From the NCBI GenBank assembly GCA_032718475.1, contig JAUCBJ010007648.1:1-64000 (forward strand): a DNA stretch of 64,000 nucleotides. Reading direction: 5' to 3'. Both the position numbers and the translations under genes were made by a program. Below the pieces are notes generated by a model. That model made no database searches and had not been told where the DNA came from. It worked only from the letters and a program-made list of their open reading frames with translations. The stretch is from Nemertoderma westbladi. Taxonomy: Eukaryota; Xenacoelomorpha; Nemertodermatida; Nemertodermatidae. Positions 42,621 through 52,889 of this stretch are shown piece after piece; position 1 is the stretch's first letter, and each line of letters begins with the position of its first letter.

Positions 42621-43513
42621 GGTTTAGTACACTTCTGCGCTCTAGCACGGTATCTCCAGTGGTAATAGCACAGCAATCCTTGAGGATTGTACCAACCAAC
42701 AGAAAGGGAACGGCTATGCGTGCGCCGGGATGTTGAGTAGTCGTCCGAACGCGGATTATCTCGGTTAGTTGGACGGCCACGGCAGATTTCGTTCACTTCC
42801 AAGCGCAATTCGTTAACAGTTTTTATGAGATCCTGTAGAACAGATGAGTTTTCCACAGCCGTTTGACTCGCAGCCAGAGGCAGACCAGAAATACCGGTAC
42901 TAGTCGTTAGGTGGTTTATGTGGACTTCAGGTTGAGTCACTTCTATGACTTTATCAGCCATATCAGCTAGGGCGACTAAATCCGTGGTGGATGGACAGAC
43001 AGCCAGAATTGTTTGGACACTGGAAGGCAACTTCTGGATAAACAGATTTCGCATTAGTTGGGGTTCGACTGTAGCTGTCCCCAGTAATTGTTGCATGTGC
43101 TGTAGCACTTGAGAGGGCTTCCTATCTCCGAGTTCCTCGGTTGACAATAACTGCTTAAGGCGTGCTGTCTCGGAAGCAGCTAATCGATGAACCATAGCAG
43201 TCCATAGATGAGAAAATGGTTCTGTAGGATGCGGTTGCAAAATTAAATCACGAACCACGGCTGCTGACTCAGGATTCAAGGAAGAAATAACATGATAGAA
43301 CTTCGTGTTCTCCGTAGTAATACCGTTAGTCGCGAATTGGGCCTCAGCCTGGCTAAACCAAAGCTCTGGGTCTGCCGGCCAGAAAGGAGGAAGTTTAATC
43401 GCAACACGAGCTAATGCCATTGGGTTGGTGAGAACTGTGGGATCCGAACTGCTGCCCGCCGTCACTGTTGTAGCTTTATTTATTGTTGTAGTTGGTGGTG
43501 TAGTGGTCGTCAT
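42572..43513 (-). CDS. Gag, CsRn1/CHCC type
   Basis: 313 codons. The capsid core contains VAIKLPPFWPADPELWFSQA, then HLWTAMVHRL, RKPSQVLQHMQQLLG and LFIQKLPSSVQTILAV, the usual layout for CsRn1-clade Gag. The C-terminal zinc knuckle reads CYYHWRYRARAQKCTKPC, spacing C-x2-H-x9-C-x3-C: the unusual CHCC type characteristic of the CsRn1 group instead of the common CCHC. The start is the Thr-rich MTTTTPPTTT. The end overlaps pol. Confidence 0.92.
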   Translation of the reverse strand: MTTTTPPTTTINKATTVTAGSSSDPTVLTNPMALARVAIKLPPFWPADPELWFSQAEAQFATNGITTENTKFYHVISSLNPESAAVVRDLILQPHPTEPFSHLWTAMVHRLAASETARLKQLLSTEELGDRKPSQVLQHMQQLLGTATVEPQLMRNLFIQKLPSSVQTILAVCPSTTDLVALADMADKVIEVTQPEVHINHLTTSTGISGLPLAASQTAVENSSVLQDLIKTVNELRLEVNEICRGRPTNRDNPRSDDYSTSRRTHSRSLSVGWYNPQGLLCYYHWRYRARAQKCTKPCEWQNQDNNHGQSEN

Positions 43514-43678
43514 TATAATATTTTGTTAACTTAAAGCAATGCAAATTACACATTTATTGTAACAGTTTTTATTAAATCAAATTAAATTCAATTCAAATAA
43601 TCAATTTATCAAATTACAAATTTATTTATATATAAAGATTTATTATAACAGGGCAGTACAGCAGAATTGTACTCAGTC

Positions 43679-43692
43679 GTCTGGGTCACCAG
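43679..43692 (-). promoter_or_regulatory. Primer binding site (tRNA-Trp type)
   Basis: On minus TGGTGACCCAGACG directly follows the 5' LTR (after one or two bases). It matches the complement of the eukaryotic tRNA-Trp 3' end, including the CCA tail, with one mismatch, as known for CsRn1 elements. Confidence 0.75.
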
Positions 43693-43804
43693 TTTTGGGT
43701 ATAAGAGAAAAATAATAATCAAAATCAATTTATGTAGATATATAAATATATAATTATATTTTTAAATTTCCCTCCATATCAATATCATATTTTCATATCA
43801 CTAT
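43693..43804 (-). repeat. 5' LTR of the CsRn1-type element
   Basis: Direct repeat of 39199-39310. On minus it ends ATACCCAAAA next to the primer binding site. Confidence 0.85.
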
Positions 43805-44229
43805 ACAATATCGAATGGGAATACTGTTCTGATTGATTGTATGATCGCAACCTACCGGTAATAAGTACTACAGTCATTTGGCCTAATTACTGAATTAATA
43901 TCTGATCCTCCTAATAATCCAACATATATCTCCCCCAGGGTGAGAGTGTGATAGACTTAGTATATATACGATACACTGATATTATACCACAGATCCTCCC
44001 TACCATCAAAGTGGAAAGTAATCCTCTGCGGTAACAGCAATGTGTCGTTGTTATTCTAGAATTTGACTATAGGAAGGCTTCTGAATTCCGAACAAGGCTT
44101 CCTGCTATATCCAGAAGGCTTCATAGGATGAATCTAATAGCAGCGCATCCCAGCTTAACCCAACTTAACTCTGCTCTAGAATCCCAGGTTAATCGCTGGA
44201 CGTGGCTGCAAATACTTGGACAAACACTA

Positions 44230-45420
44230 TTATTGAGTGTACAACTCGTAGGAGCACCACATGGAGGAATGGAAATCCCTGGTTTGATCGTGAATGCGTC
44301 GAGGGTAAAAAGAACAGATCATGTACAATGGAAGCTACAAACAAATAACAAGCTGATTCCGATCTCTACTGGGGATCCCGTAAACAGTACAAACGGCTCA
44401 TCATACTAAGAAATATTCTTATGAGGAAGCTAAACTATTGGAACGTGTGGCTGATGCAGAGTCGGATCCGTGGCTACTTTTAACCGTAGTAAACCCTCGG
44501 TCACTCCAATACTAGGAGACCGAGCATTTCAGAAATCTGCTAGGCTATCCATATCCAAATAACCCGCCAAACTGCCTGGAAATTCCAGAACCGACACCAG
44601 CAGGGTGTGCGAGGAGGTGGAGACAACGGTTCGAAGTGCCCCGAATAAAAAGGCCAATGGACCCGATAGAATCTACCAGTACTATGAACACATAATAGAA
44701 GCTCTCCCCTACTTTTTAGTTCAAATATATAACAGTTTTACTTAATTTATGTTTAAGTATGGGCAAAATACACTTTACCTGGCGCGAAATTTCATAAAAA
44801 TATTATGTATAAAGGGAAAGGTAAACTTACGGATCCGGACAATTTTAGGGGAATATCTCTAACTTTAGTTATGCTTAAGATCTTAACCTCAATTTTAAAC
44901 TGTAGAATAATTACAAATGTTAGAAATCAAATACCAGAACAACAATATGGTTTCCTACCTGGTAAATCCGATGTACAAGCAATAGTTAAATTTTTTAATG
45001 ATAACAACACATATTCGGCCGATCATCCTAATAAAAGAGTTGTTTATATGTTTATATGCTCGCCTGTTTTGTTGATTTTAATTAAGCCTTTGATTCTGTT
45101 TCGAGTGCTAGACTTCTTTGGAAAATTTATACTAAAATAGGAATAAAAGGGAAATTTTTTAACTTGATGAAGGATATTTTAAAAAACTTTGTTCGTGTAT
45201 ACAACGGTATCTGATTGTCCACCATAATTGAGCAACTTAAAGGCATTTTACAAGGCAATGACTGCCTTTCTCCAACATTAGCTTTTTATTTGTGATTTAG
45301 TCGATATTCTTTGCCAGTCAATTGCTACCTTAGTCATTATTTTCTATGCGACAATCATGTCTTCTATAGTGCTAAACCAGAAGATGTACAATTAGGAATT
45401 GATATTCTACATAGGTGGTG
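44230..45420 (+). mobile_element. Decayed LINE (different family), pre-RT and RT
   Basis: Plus-strand pieces in three frames: NGNPWFDRECVEGKKNRSCT near 44270, RKQYKRLILRNILMRKLNYW near 44385, then YKGKGKLTDPDNFRGISLTL, SILNCRIITNVRNQIPEQQY and GFLPGKSDVQAIVKFFND (44805-45010), AFDSVSSARLLWKIYTKIGI after a frameshift near 45060, and QLKGILQGNDCLSPTLAF. This order is the LINE reverse-transcriptase signature. Many stops and frameshifts; dead. Confidence 0.8.
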
Positions 45421-46726
45421 CATAGTAGCTTATTGACTTGTGTCACTGTAAGGTTTCTCACATCATCCAATGAGCTAAGTACTGTCTCAGATTGCGATTT
45501 TCTCTTCTGAGACATGATAATATTTAGAGTACCATAGTATTAATTTATTATTCTCCGTTAATGCAGATTAAGATTACATGGAGTCAGTCTGATCTGTATC
45601 CCAGTACCGATCAAGTGGTAGTTCCAGTAGGCCAGGCTTACTGCTGTACTTAAGAAGTCAACAAATTCCATTTCTACATGGAGACTATCAAATCAAAGAA
45701 ATGACATTTTCACTAGGGCTACCTACCGTCCACCTCGCACGGCTTTCATCACAAACTCTGTATTAACCAGAAACCCTTTCATGATATTTCATCCTCGTGT
45801 TCTTATAAGTATTGCGGCTTACCAAAAATTTTATGGTACCATGTTTTGGATTGTCCCAAAGCCCCAGAATTATCATTTTTAGCAACATTCTCTTGAATTG
45901 TTTACAGTAGGTCTAATTAATGATTCATATAACGTGTTCTCTATCAATTCAATGATTCAATGAATTGCAGTTTTTATTCCTTGTGCGTTTTCCTTTCTGA
46001 TTGCCCAAATATTGTGCGATTATTTCAAATTTCATTTACCCCGATTGGGGGTGCTAATTGATTAATATACAATATCGAATGATATAAAAACAGTGAGGAT
46101 GGCTGATGTACAATGAAGCAAATAAGTTTTCAAAAATAGAACAGACAAGCGATGGAATAATGAAACAAATATTTTAAATACAGTAGTACCCAATATAGAA
46201 CATATTACGATGCAAAACATATGGAAAAAAAACACCAAAAAACAAAATTAAATAGACAGTCAGGAAAACATACCAAAATACAGGACTGAATACAAAGTTT
46301 TGTACGTCTTTGTACTTTTTTATTATGTACGCACTAGTTTGATGCATGCGGCATTCCAATCATAATATATTTAATTGTCAGTTCTACAGTATATTCAATG
46401 TAATATTGAATAATTATAATATTTTGTATATGCAATACAAAGCAATTCAAAATAGTTAAGTTACAGAGACAAAATAGCGGACATTATGTGTCAAAGATGG
46501 AATACAATGCAATAGAAAGTAGTTTAAGTTAAGTAGACAAAACGGACAAAATGACAAATTGTGGACAACACAATAGGAAATGGTCTTTATCTTCGACTAA
46601 TCCGCATCGACATTATTCCATGTACATAATGTACATGAAGAAGACCAAACAGCCTAAACATTACTTCATTTATGATAGATCAGCATTTTGGATGTATTTT
46701 ATATTTACATTGACTTTAAGACTTAC
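45421..46726. other. Intron sequence, no feature recognised
   Basis: AT-rich. I searched the minus strand here for the second Lin-12/Notch repeat expected between pappalysin exons 6 and 7 and saw no Cys-rich open segment. Confidence 0.4.
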
Positions 46727-46990
46727 ACATGTCGCCTTCCACGACGTCGTCCACCCGAATCCATGTAGTCGTAATCATAATCGTAATCCAAGTCATCGTA
46801 ATCAATCTCAAATCCTGGCCCAATGTCTCCAACGCAATCCTGCCCATCGTTATCTGTGGCTTCGGTATTGCAATGTAAGTCACAATTGCCATCTCCTATT
46901 TCATAATGCTCGCAATCAGCTATAATTTTTCTTCCTCCTAGAATTGATCTATTTTTTGTTGATTCCAACACCATCCAACTTAAATTATAC
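46727..46990 (-). CDS. PAPPA: Pappalysin exon 6 (Lin-12/Notch repeat)
   Basis: Acceptor TGTCTCTTTAG at 46991, donor CATGT|GTAAGT at 46727; phase 2 to 2. The frame reads RYNLSWMVLESTKNRS, IADCEHYEIGDGNCDLHCNT, EATDNDGQDC, then a non-conserved DYDDLDYDYDYDYMDSGG and RRRGRRH tail. The CxxxxIGDGNCDxxCN...DNDGxDC pattern is a Lin-12/Notch repeat, a calcium-binding module that PAPPA carries in its catalytic region. In vertebrates a second such repeat follows; here its place is taken by the Asp/Tyr and Arg-rich stretch. Confidence 0.9.
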
Positions 46991-47418
46991 CTAAAGAGAC
47001 AAATTAACTTTTTAACAAATTAAATTTAGATAAGCTGGTGTGGTGCATAGGTATATAAATCTTACTGGTAAATGTTTCAGAGGTGATATGGGAATAGAAT
47101 AAGCTATTTTCTCATTTGTCTTATGGATCTCGATCTCGATGTGTTTTTTATTAATTAATTCAAACATAAATATACTTAAATAGATACCATATATTATTAT
47201 TTATTGAACAATGTCAATTCTTAGAAACTTGAAGCAGGTTTTAACTGGAAGAATAATTGTTTTTATCGTGTTTGTGCGGCTATTCGTCCTAAATGATAAG
47301 GTGTATTATTTAGCACATTGAACAATATCATATTTTGAGCAGAATTGGTGAGGCATGCGGTCAAGTTTTATAAGCTGAAAAGGTGTCTGAATGTGCTATG
47401 GAGATAACTAATTCCCAC

Positions 47419-47601
47419 CTTCCATAAGCATTTTGTAAGGCTTCATCCTGTATTCTTATTTGTTCTTGAGAAACAGTAAGATTGCCATCATCATCAACCC
47501 AATTAACAATTCTGTACCGAAGAGTTTTATTTCTCCGAAGTTCGTTGCTATTCTTGTAGCTGTTGACGATAGCTGGAATGTCGCAAACCGTTTTACCACA
47601 C
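47419..47601 (-). CDS. PAPPA: Pappalysin exon 5
   Basis: Acceptor CATTGTTAG at 47602, donor GGAAG|GTGGGA at 47419; phase 2 to 2. The frame reads CGKTVCDIPAIVNSYKNSNE, LRRNKTLRYRIVNWVDDDGN and LTVSQEQIRIQDEALQNAYG. It corresponds to the PAPPA stretch CGQTLCDN...VRYRVVNLYEDD...VTREQVDFQHHQLAEAF. Confidence 0.9.
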
Positions 47602-48068
47602 CTAACAATGAAATGCGTTAGTTTGCTCTAAATTTATTATTTAATTGGACAATTACTTACTTATAATTTATTTGATTTATTTACAGGGAAGATGTTATAA
47701 AAAACTTGCAGGTATTCTGGTGGGGAGGTGGGGCGCTATATGTGAGCGAGATTTAGCACCGTTGGTTGTCATCACTTTGGTTTAAGAGAGCCCCCAAACA
47801 AGGCGGATGCTTCAAGTGCAGTCCAATAAAATTTGTAATCCTGCCCATTATGTGAGGCATTTGAATGAAGTACCAGAAGACTGTTTAGTAATAGCTGATA
47901 GGGGCCGCCGTTTGGGAGTTAGCGACGTTTTTAAGCATCATTTTCTATCTATACATAAATTTCAGTTAATTTGGAGATGGTACTTAATTTTAATCGTTTA
48001 TGTATTATTGTATTGCATTTTTGAATAATTGCAGTCAGTTTATGAACTGTGTGTGATATAACGCTGAC

Positions 48069-48283
48069 CTGGGTGGCTTCAGTTTATGTACGGTGTGTCG
48101 ACTAGGGATTTTGGATTGGATGAGAGTGTAACTTCGAATTGGAGGATTATTGTCGTCCTCAAACGCAGGTAAGTACGAAAAATTAAATGCTGTTTTTATG
48201 GAGTCGATACTGTTAAAATCATTAGATATCAACAAGTCGTTTGCATGTAGATTTGCAGTGTCCATGCTTTGCCGAATAGCAGC
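48069..48283 (-). CDS. PAPPA: Pappalysin exon 4
   Basis: Acceptor TGTCTTTTCTATTGTAG at 48284, donor CCCAG|GTCAGC at 48069; phase 0 to 2. The frame reads AAIRQSMDTANLHANDLLIS, FNFSYLPAFEDDNNPPIRSY and HTVHKLKPPR. Similarity to PAPPA here is weaker (QREILSDMETHG.. then ..LEPPLCGQ), but the position, the PP just before CG, and both splice phases fit. The overlapping plus-strand CGCAG|GTAAGT at about 48166-48175 looks like a donor on the other strand and is taken as chance. Confidence 0.78.
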
Positions 48284-48681
48284 CTACAATAGAAAAGACA
48301 TTTTGAGTGTGTGGTGTGATCCACGAAGTGCAAGTGAGCCTTTGCATAGGGTAATAATTAGTGGACGGTCGGTATGTTGTCGTCGTTGGTGTCGTCGTCG
48401 TTGGAAATGTTTGAACGATAATAAGTTGGTAAATCTTTGTTAAAATAGAACCAAACATGGTAAACATGTGGTTTTTGAAAAGTATAGAAATGACTCTTCT
48501 ACAGTTGTGCTGTCAGCCGGTAGGGGGCGAATGAGGAGATCCACTAATTGTACCTCCACGCAAAAACACTGGTATAGACTTTGTGCTGCGCGAAGTCCCC
48601 TCGTTCGTAGTTTTCTGCAGACATGGTGCAGGTAGATTCCGCCATTTCGTACCCAATTATAGTTATGTTGTGATTGATTAC

Positions 48682-48920
48682 CTGAGGTAATACTGCTCCA
48701 GACAACCGGAAGTTATCCAAAGCGCCTCGGAATTTGGTATTTCCATGCTGCCTTGTTCCGCCGACATATAGAGTTAAACATTCAGCGGGTTTTGCGGTGT
48801 ATAGTGGACCGGGAATTAGTGACCTGCCTACAATTGCAGCATTTCGGAACAGTACAGCATGCGATGAGTTGTAGCTGAATGCGGCATGAACCCATTGTCC
48901 TGGAGCGTAGGCCTCAGGAT
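48682..48920 (-). CDS. PAPPA: Pappalysin exon 3 (LamG-like domain)
   Basis: Acceptor TTCCGTGTAG at 48921, donor CTCAG|GTAATC at 48682; phase 1 to 0. The frame reads DPEAYAPGQWVHAAFSYNSS, VLFRNAAIVGRSL, AECLTLYVGGTRQHGN and FRGALDNFRLSGAVLPQ. PGQWVHxAxxY, LxVGG and FRGxLDxFRLxxxVL are the hallmarks of the laminin-G-like/pentraxin fold present near the PAPPA N-terminus. Confidence 0.9.
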
Positions 48921-49295
48921 CTACACGGAAAAATATATTAAACATATTGTATTAGTTTCTTATCTGTGACAAAAATATATGATATTATACTAAAACAAAA
49001 TGTATTATTAATTAATTATTATTATTATAATTAATATTAATTGAACTTCACTTGGATTAATTTTTCAGATGATGAAACAGTTTGCACAAAATGTGCCATT
49101 TCATCCAGCCTCAAATACAATAAATTTTACAATAAATATTTACAATAAATATAATAATGGTGCACAATGTTTCGTACTTGTCGTGTCATGAAGGCTATAT
49201 ATAATTAATTGGGTTGGTTGGTGTTCGCAGTTGACTCATTTAATGTACTACAGTGCTTGGGTGCTTGTGTTACAGTTTTATATATCAATTCCTGG

Positions 49296-49372
49296 GCTGC
49301 TTGGTCTAATGGTTACATTTCTTTGCTTCCAATGAAGAAGCCCTGATTCGATCCCTAGATGGGGAAGCACAG
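49296..49372 (+). pseudogene. tRNA-like sequence, possible tRNA-Gly pseudogene or SINE head
   Basis: Contains an A-box-like TGGTCTAATGGTTA, a weak anticodon stem around CTTCCAA (anticodon TCC, Gly), and a B-box-like GATTCGATCCC. The T stem does not pair well and the acceptor ends do not match, so it is not a working tRNA gene. It precedes the 63-bp minisatellite by about 60 bases, which could mean a tRNA-derived SINE. Confidence 0.5.
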
Positions 49373-49431
49373 TTTGGGCACAGTGCTTTAAATGCTGCAG
49401 TCTCGCCCAACCCTGGCTTTCATCCATCACC

Positions 49432-50940
49432 TATGGTGGTGAACAGGCTTTATTTTAGGAAACAGAGTGGAAGAGTTTACCGTGGAAGATCACCCATTGT
49501 GGTGAACAGGCATTCCTTTAGGAAACAGAGTGGAAGGGTTTACGGTGGAAGATCACCCATGGTGGTGAACAAGCATTCCTTTAGGAAACAGAGTGGAAGG
49601 TTTTACTGTGGAAGATCACCTATGGTGGTGAACAGGCATTCCTTTAGGAAACAGAGTGGAAGGGTTTACTGTGGAAGATCATCCATGGTGGTGAACAAGC
49701 ATTCCTTTAGGAAACAGAGTGGAAGGGTTTACTGTGCAAGATCACCCATGGTGGTGAGCAGGCATTCTTTTAGGAAACAGAGTGGAAGGGTTTACTGTGG
49801 AAGATCATCCATGGTGGTGAACAAGCATTCCTTTAGGAAACAGAGTGGAAGGGTTTACTGTGCAAGATCACCCATGGTGGTGAACAAGCATTCCTTTAGG
49901 AAACAGAGTGGAAGGGTTTACTGTGCAAGATCACCCATGGTGGTGAGCAGACATTCTTTTAGGAAACAGAGTGGAAGGGTTTACTGTGGAAGATCACCCA
50001 TGGTGGTGAACAGACATTCCTTTAGGAAACAGAGTGGAAGGGTTTACTGTGGAAGATCACCCATGGTGGTGAAGAGGCATTTCCTTAGAAACAGACTGGA
50101 AGAGTTTACTGTGGAAGAACACACATGGTGGTAAACAGGAATTCCTTTAGAAACAGTGTGGAAGGGTTTACTGTGGAATATCACCCATGGTGGTGAACAA
50201 GCATTCCTTTAGGAAACAGAGTGGAAGGGTTTACTGTGGAAGATCACCCATGGTGGTGAGCAGGTATTCCTTTAGGAAACAGAGTGGAAGGGTTTACTGT
50301 GGAAGATCACCCATAGTGGTGAACAAGCATTCCTTTAGGAAACAGAGTGTAAGGGTTTACTGTGGAAGATCATCCATGGTGGTGAGCAGGCATTCCTTTA
50401 GGAAACAGAGTGGAAGGGTTTACTGTGGAAGATCACCCATGGTGCTGAACAGGCATTCCTTTAGGAAACAGAGTGGAAGGGTTTACTGTGGAAGATCATC
50501 CATGGTGGTGAACAAGCATTCCTTTAGGAAACAGAGTGGAAGGGTTTACTTTAGAAGATCACCCATGGTGGTGAGCAGGCATTCCTTTAGGAAACAGAAT
50601 GGAAGGGTTTACTGTGGAAGATCACCCATGGTGGTGAACGTGAACGAACAGGCATTCATTTATGAAACAGAGTGGAAGGGTTTACTGTGGAAGATCACCC
50701 ATGGTGGTGAACAGGCATTCCTTTAGGAAACAGAGTGGAAGGGATTACTATGGAAGATCACCTCTATATTGGTGAACAAGTATTCCTATAGGAAACAGAG
50801 TGGAATGATTTACTGTGGAAGATCACCCATGGTGGTGAAGAGGCATTTCTTTAGAAACAGACTGGAAGGGTTTACTGTGGAAGATCACCCATGGTGGTGA
50901 ACAGGAATTCCTTGGAAGGGTTCTGGACTGTGGAATATCC
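49432..50940. repeat. 63-bp minisatellite, about 24 units
   Basis: Tandem units of 63 bp (GTGGTGAACAAGCATTCCTT, then TAGGAAACAGAGTGGAAGGG, then TTTACTGTGGAAGATCACCC plus ATG). Because 63 is divisible by 3 the plus strand carries long open frames (49433-50134 and 50187-50726) encoding 21-residue repeats like VVNKHSFRKQSGRVYCGRSP. Units near the right end decay by indels. Lies in the pappalysin intron between exons 3 and 2, antisense to the gene. No promoter, splice or non-repeat coding context supports a protein. Confidence 0.92.
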
Positions 50941-51042
50941 CATCCTGCCATGGTGGCGACCAGGCATACCTTGGCTTAACGAGCCTAAAAGATTATCCCA
51001 TTCATATATTCTGCAGCTGGTTTAATTAAAGTTAAAATATTA

Positions 51043-51538
51043 AAGGTCCGATTATTTAGAGCAGCAGTAGTTCCAGTACTCCTCTACGGGAGTCCATGCT
51101 GGGCTCTAACTGCTGAGGACACCAAATCTCTGGATGGCACATTCACAAGAATGCTACGCCGGGTACATTGTGTCAAGTACAATGCACACATCTCCAACCA
51201 GACACTATATAACATTGGAGGTGTCTCATTGGTTCCCCCAAGCTTGACACTAGAACAAAATCGCCTCCGCTTTGCAGGACATTGCTTTCGCCGTGAGGAC
51301 CAGCCAGTGCATAATCTTGTACTTTGGCAGCCTCATGGAGTGAATAAGCATGGTGGACAGCCCATGACTTTCTTGAGACGCATCTTAAAGGACACTGGCC
51401 TTAAAGATGCGGATGATCTAGCAAATGTCATGGGTGATAGGGAGTTGTGGCGGTGCAATTTTGTTGACAAGCCGGCACAGCATTCTTAAAAATGCAGCTG
51501 CAATGCAGCATGCCGATCCTAGTAGTAGTAGTAGTAGT
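51043..51538 (+). mobile_element. LINE 3'-end insertion with target duplication
   Basis: A 5'-truncated copy starting at AAGGTCCGATTATTTAGAGC, carrying the C-terminal LLYGSPCWALT to FVDKPAQHS codons, the GCAGCTGCAATGCAGC end and six or seven TAG repeats. The flanks share AGCTGGTTTAA (51015-51025 and 51539-51549), an 11-bp target duplication. Between the left duplication and the LINE are about 17 bases (TTAAAGTTAAAATATT) not found in other copies, possibly filler DNA. Confidence 0.92.
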
Positions 51539-51680
51539 AGCTGGTTTAAAGATGTTTGCTACATCCAATACTGTAGCTATATTGGATACACTAAGTTAAA
51601 AAAAATATATCAAAAATACAAATTAACATATTTAACAAAACAGATATTCTAACTACATATTTAAATTATTATCAACATAC

Positions 51681-51824
51681 CATATATAGACGTGTAAGTA
51701 GATATTCTTGAAGACGAAATGTTTAGGAATAAATGTCCCTTATGGGAGTTGTCCGAAAATCTCCGGCTAATTCCAAGTGACCACGTTAGAGATTCTTCGA
51801 TCGACTTACACTTGTCAAAAGCAC
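51681..51824 (-). CDS. PAPPA: Pappalysin exon 2
   Basis: Acceptor CTGAATTTCAG at 51825, donor ATATG|GTATGT at 51681; phase 1 to 1, 48 codons. The frame reads AFDKCKSIEESLTWSLGISR, RFSDNSHKGHLFLNISSSRI and STYTSIYG. The GxFDKC start followed by xxxWxLGI matches the PAPPA segment GLYDKC...GWVVGI in the LamG-like region. Confidence 0.85.
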
Positions 51825-52457
51825 CTGAAATTCAGTATATTGATATTTATTTTCTGAAGTAAAATCAATTTAAATCAATGTGGCTGAAACGAATGGTTTG
51901 TGATATTGTTTAATATCAAACATAATATAATAGATAATCCACACTAATTCAACGTTGAGATCGCAAACAAACACTTGCAACATGATTTTATTACCACTCA
52001 CGAATTACCTTCTAACACTATTCTGAAGATGGCATAATTACATATATATTTTTTCATGGTTCTTAAGTGCTGAACTGAAATTAAGCTATGTACTATTAGT
52101 TGGAGTATGTTCATAAAACTCCTGTTCCACCACCCCCTGGTAATGACGGCAGAAAATTTCCGTAGATGAGTGAGTATTTAGTTTTTGTTGAGAAAACGAT
52201 TGCCATTGTGGGCCACCGTACAGAAAGTATCTGAGCTGGAAGAGAAAATGGGAAAATTGATTGCAATAATTTCAAAATATGAAGTGTCCCTATATCTACC
52301 AAAATAAACGACACTAAGCTATCTAAGCTAGGGCCAGAAATGCATTATTGTGGGTATAATATATGGACATATTTTATCACTTCACACCATTTTTGTTTAT
52401 GAGTTAGAATAGAGTTATATTAACAGTTAAAAGAGTTATAAGTGATGGAATCGTATT

Positions 52458-52889
52458 AAATGTACAATACTGTATTATGCTGTATAATTATTTATAAATA
52501 TATGTACAATACTGTATTATGCTGTATAATTATTTATAAATATATGTACAATACTGTATTATGCTGTATAATTATTTATAAATATATGTACAATACTGTA
52601 TTATGCTGTATAATTATTTATAAATATATGTACAATACTGTATTATGCTGTATAATTATTTATAAATATATGTACAATACTGTATTATGCTGTATAATTA
52701 TTTATAAATATATGTACAATACTGTATTATGCTGTATAATTATTTATAAATATATGTACAATACTGTATTATGCTGTATAATTATTTATAAATATATGTA
52801 CAATACTGTATTATGCTGTATAATTATTTATAAATATATGTACAATACTGTATTATGCTGTATAATTATTTATAAATATATGTACGATA
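52458..52889. repeat. 42-bp minisatellite, about 10 near-perfect units
   Basis: Units of 42 bp (TGTACAATACTGTATTATGC, TGTATAATTATTTATAAATA, TA) repeat without visible change. The 42-bp length keeps one frame open (14-residue repeat MYNTVLCCIIIYKY), judged an artefact. Near-identity of units suggests recent expansion. Confidence 0.95.

Larger units (their letters stand above)
39199..43804 (-). mobile_element. Complete Ty3/Gypsy (CsRn1-type) LTR retrotransposon
   Basis: A minus-oriented element with very short LTRs (about 112 bp: 43693-43804 is the 5' LTR, 39199-39310 the 3' LTR) that differ at only a few positions. A 5-bp duplication ACAAT flanks it (39194-39198 and 43805-43809). Immediately inside the 5' LTR on minus is TGGTGACCCAGACG, which matches the complement of the tRNA-Trp 3' end (TGGTGACCCCGACG) with one mismatch: a primer binding site. 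A purine-rich GGTCGGGGAG near 39314-39324 precedes the 3' LTR. Gag and Pol are separate overlapping frames. The near-identical LTRs indicate fairly recent insertion. Confidence 0.9.

Noticed and set aside
48035-48176. Plus-strand exon ending at CGCAG|GTAAGT near 48166-48175
   Set aside because: The minus-strand reading fits pappalysin exon 4 with correct phases on both sides; the plus-strand donor has no supporting exon.
49433-50726. Two long open frames of 21-residue Cys/Arg repeats as a possible repeat protein
   Set aside because: 63-bp tandem repeat keeps the frame open; no splice sites, signal or non-repeat domain; lies antisense in an intron.
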